A stretch of 13,698 nucleotides of DNA from DATARH01 sp046724035 (GTDB taxonomy: Bacteria; Pseudomonadota; Alphaproteobacteria; ATCC43930; CGMCC-115725), in the NCBI GenBank assembly GCA_046724035.1, contig JBKOVT010000247.1:1-13698 (forward strand). Reading direction: 5' to 3'. Numbering within the stretch: position 1 is the first letter of the stretch; each line of letters starts with the position of its first letter. The position numbers and the translations under genes were made by a program. This document shows, piece after piece, positions 13,008 through 13,698 of this stretch. The notes beneath the pieces are model-generated. The model had not been told where the DNA came from and ran no database searches. It worked only from the letters and a program-made list of their open reading frames with translations.

Positions 13008-13562
13008 GTGAGCGCGCCGGACAATCGGGTGTGCGTGGGCGCCGTCGCTGGCGCGCATGGCGTGCGCGGCGCGGTCAAGATCAAGAGCTTCACCGCCACT
13101 CCCGAAGACATTGCGCGCTATGGTGCGCTCGAGGACGAGGCCGGCGAGCGGCAGTTCACGCTGCGGCTCACCGGCGCCGGCAAGGGCGTCTTGATCGGGC
13201 ATCTGTCGGGCATCACGGATCGGAACCAGGCCGAGGCGGCGCGCGGCTTGCGGCTCTATCTGCAGCGCGCGGCATTACCGCCGACCGAGGAGGACGAGTA
13301 CTACCACGCCGACCTGATCGGGCTCGAAGCGGTGCTGACCGACGGCACGGTCCTCGGGCCAGTGCGCGCGGTCCATGATTTCGGCGCCGGCGACACGCTG
13401 GAAATCACCCGCCACGACGCGCCACCGCTGATGCTGCCGTTCACCCGCGCCGCTGTCCCAAGCGTCGATCTCGCGGCGGGCCGGCTGGTCATCGACCCGC
13501 CGCCGGGGCTGCTCGACGAACCGGCGCGGGCGCGCCGCAAGCGCGAGAAAGCCACGGCATGA
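13008..13562 (+). CDS. rimM: Ribosome maturation factor RimM
   Basis: A 184-residue RimM, which binds S19 and the 30S head during late 30S assembly. The N-terminal beta-barrel domain begins VCVGAVAGAHGVRGAVKIKSFT (residues 8-29). The PRC-barrel domain begins DEYYHADLIGLEAVLTDG and continues through GPVRAVHDFGAGDTLEI and LMLPFTRAAVPSVDLAAGRLVI. The C-terminal tail is basic (RARRKREKA). The start is GTG at 13008, with ACGGGG upstream; no ATG in frame precedes the conserved GAVAGAHG segment. The TGA overlaps the trmD ATG by four bases, which implies translational coupling. Confidence 0.97.
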   Translation: MSAPDNRVCVGAVAGAHGVRGAVKIKSFTATPEDIARYGALEDEAGERQFTLRLTGAGKGVLIGHLSGITDRNQAEAARGLRLYLQRAALPPTEEDEYYHADLIGLEAVLTDGTVLGPVRAVHDFGAGDTLEITRHDAPPLMLPFTRAAVPSVDLAAGRLVIDPPPGLLDEPARARRKREKATA

Positions 13563-13698
13563 GCTGGCAGGCGACCGTGCTGACGATCTTCCCGGAGATG
13601 TTGCCCGGCCCTCTCGCCCATTCGCTGGCCGGGAAGGCGCTGGCGGCCGGGCTGTGGCGGCTCGAAACGGTAGACATCCGCGATTTCGCGCGCGATAA
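13559..13698 (+). CDS. trmD: tRNA (guanine-N1)-methyltransferase TrmD, N-terminal fragment (3' end outside window)
   Basis: The first 46 codons of TrmD, the knotted SPOUT methyltransferase that makes m1G37 in tRNAs and prevents +1 frameshifting. The visible part has the family opening: VLTIFPEMLPGPLAHSLAGKAL, then GLWRLETVDIRDFARD, which normally leads into the PYGGGAGM cofactor region beyond the edge. ATG overlaps the rimM stop (ATGA), and the start lies directly after the basic rimM tail. Position and sequence agree with the standard alphaproteobacterial operon, where rplS usually follows. Confidence 0.96.
   Translation, partial: MSWQATVLTIFPEMLPGPLAHSLAGKALAAGLWRLETVDIRDFARD

Noticed and set aside
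1..13698. CRISPR array, tRNA, rRNA, integrase or transposase
   Set aside because: No regularly spaced direct repeats, no cloverleaf or TTCRA arm, and no transposase or integrase motif were seen.

Overview
This is a high-GC window with short intergenic gaps. Its gene content is typical of an alphaproteobacterium. The supporting signs are the order ffh-rpsP-rimM-trmD, an Ffh G4 motif reading TRVDGD, an S16 protein with an Ala/Lys-rich C-terminal tail, a MutL with an intact endonuclease site, and intergenic palindromic repeats of the TGTCATTGCGAG...GAAGCAATCTC type that are common in Rhizobiales and Rhodospirillales. I cannot fix the genus from this window.

The left half (1 to about 7.6 kb) is accessory and catabolic in character. 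In order it holds: the C-terminus of an alpha/beta hydrolase; a crotonase-fold protein whose active-site residues match 6-oxocamphor hydrolase (a beta-diketone retro-Claisen hydrolase) rather than enoyl-CoA hydratase; an HGGG/GDSAGG (HSL-type) esterase; then, on the minus strand, a Leu/Ile/Val-type ABC substrate-binding protein and a thiamine-diphosphate enzyme upstream of it; then, divergently, a mandelate-racemase/acid-sugar-dehydratase member of the enolase superfamily; then an acyl-CoA-dehydrogenase-fold flavin monooxygenase on the minus strand. These enzymes together suggest uptake, oxygenation and C-C hydrolysis of an organic (perhaps alicyclic or terpenoid-like) substrate. That pathway is inference. 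Three inverted-repeat elements of two families sit in its short intergenic gaps, and one of them appears to supply the start codon of the substrate-binding protein.

The middle (7.6 to 9.2 kb) holds a polytopic PAP2-superfamily membrane phosphatase/transferase and, converging on it, a 91-residue predicted membrane protein. A CtrA-like TTAA-N7-TTTA site lies between that small gene and mutL.

The right half (9.2 kb to the end) is housekeeping: mutL, then a structured 196-bp gap with a tandem 13-bp repeat that creates two -35-like hexamers and two strong hairpins, then the tightly packed ffh-rpsP-rimM-trmD operon (signal recognition particle GTPase, ribosomal protein S16, 30S maturation factor, tRNA m1G37 methyltransferase). 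trmD runs off the right edge. No stretch longer than 300 bases lacks a gene. I found no tRNA, rRNA, CRISPR array or transposase.
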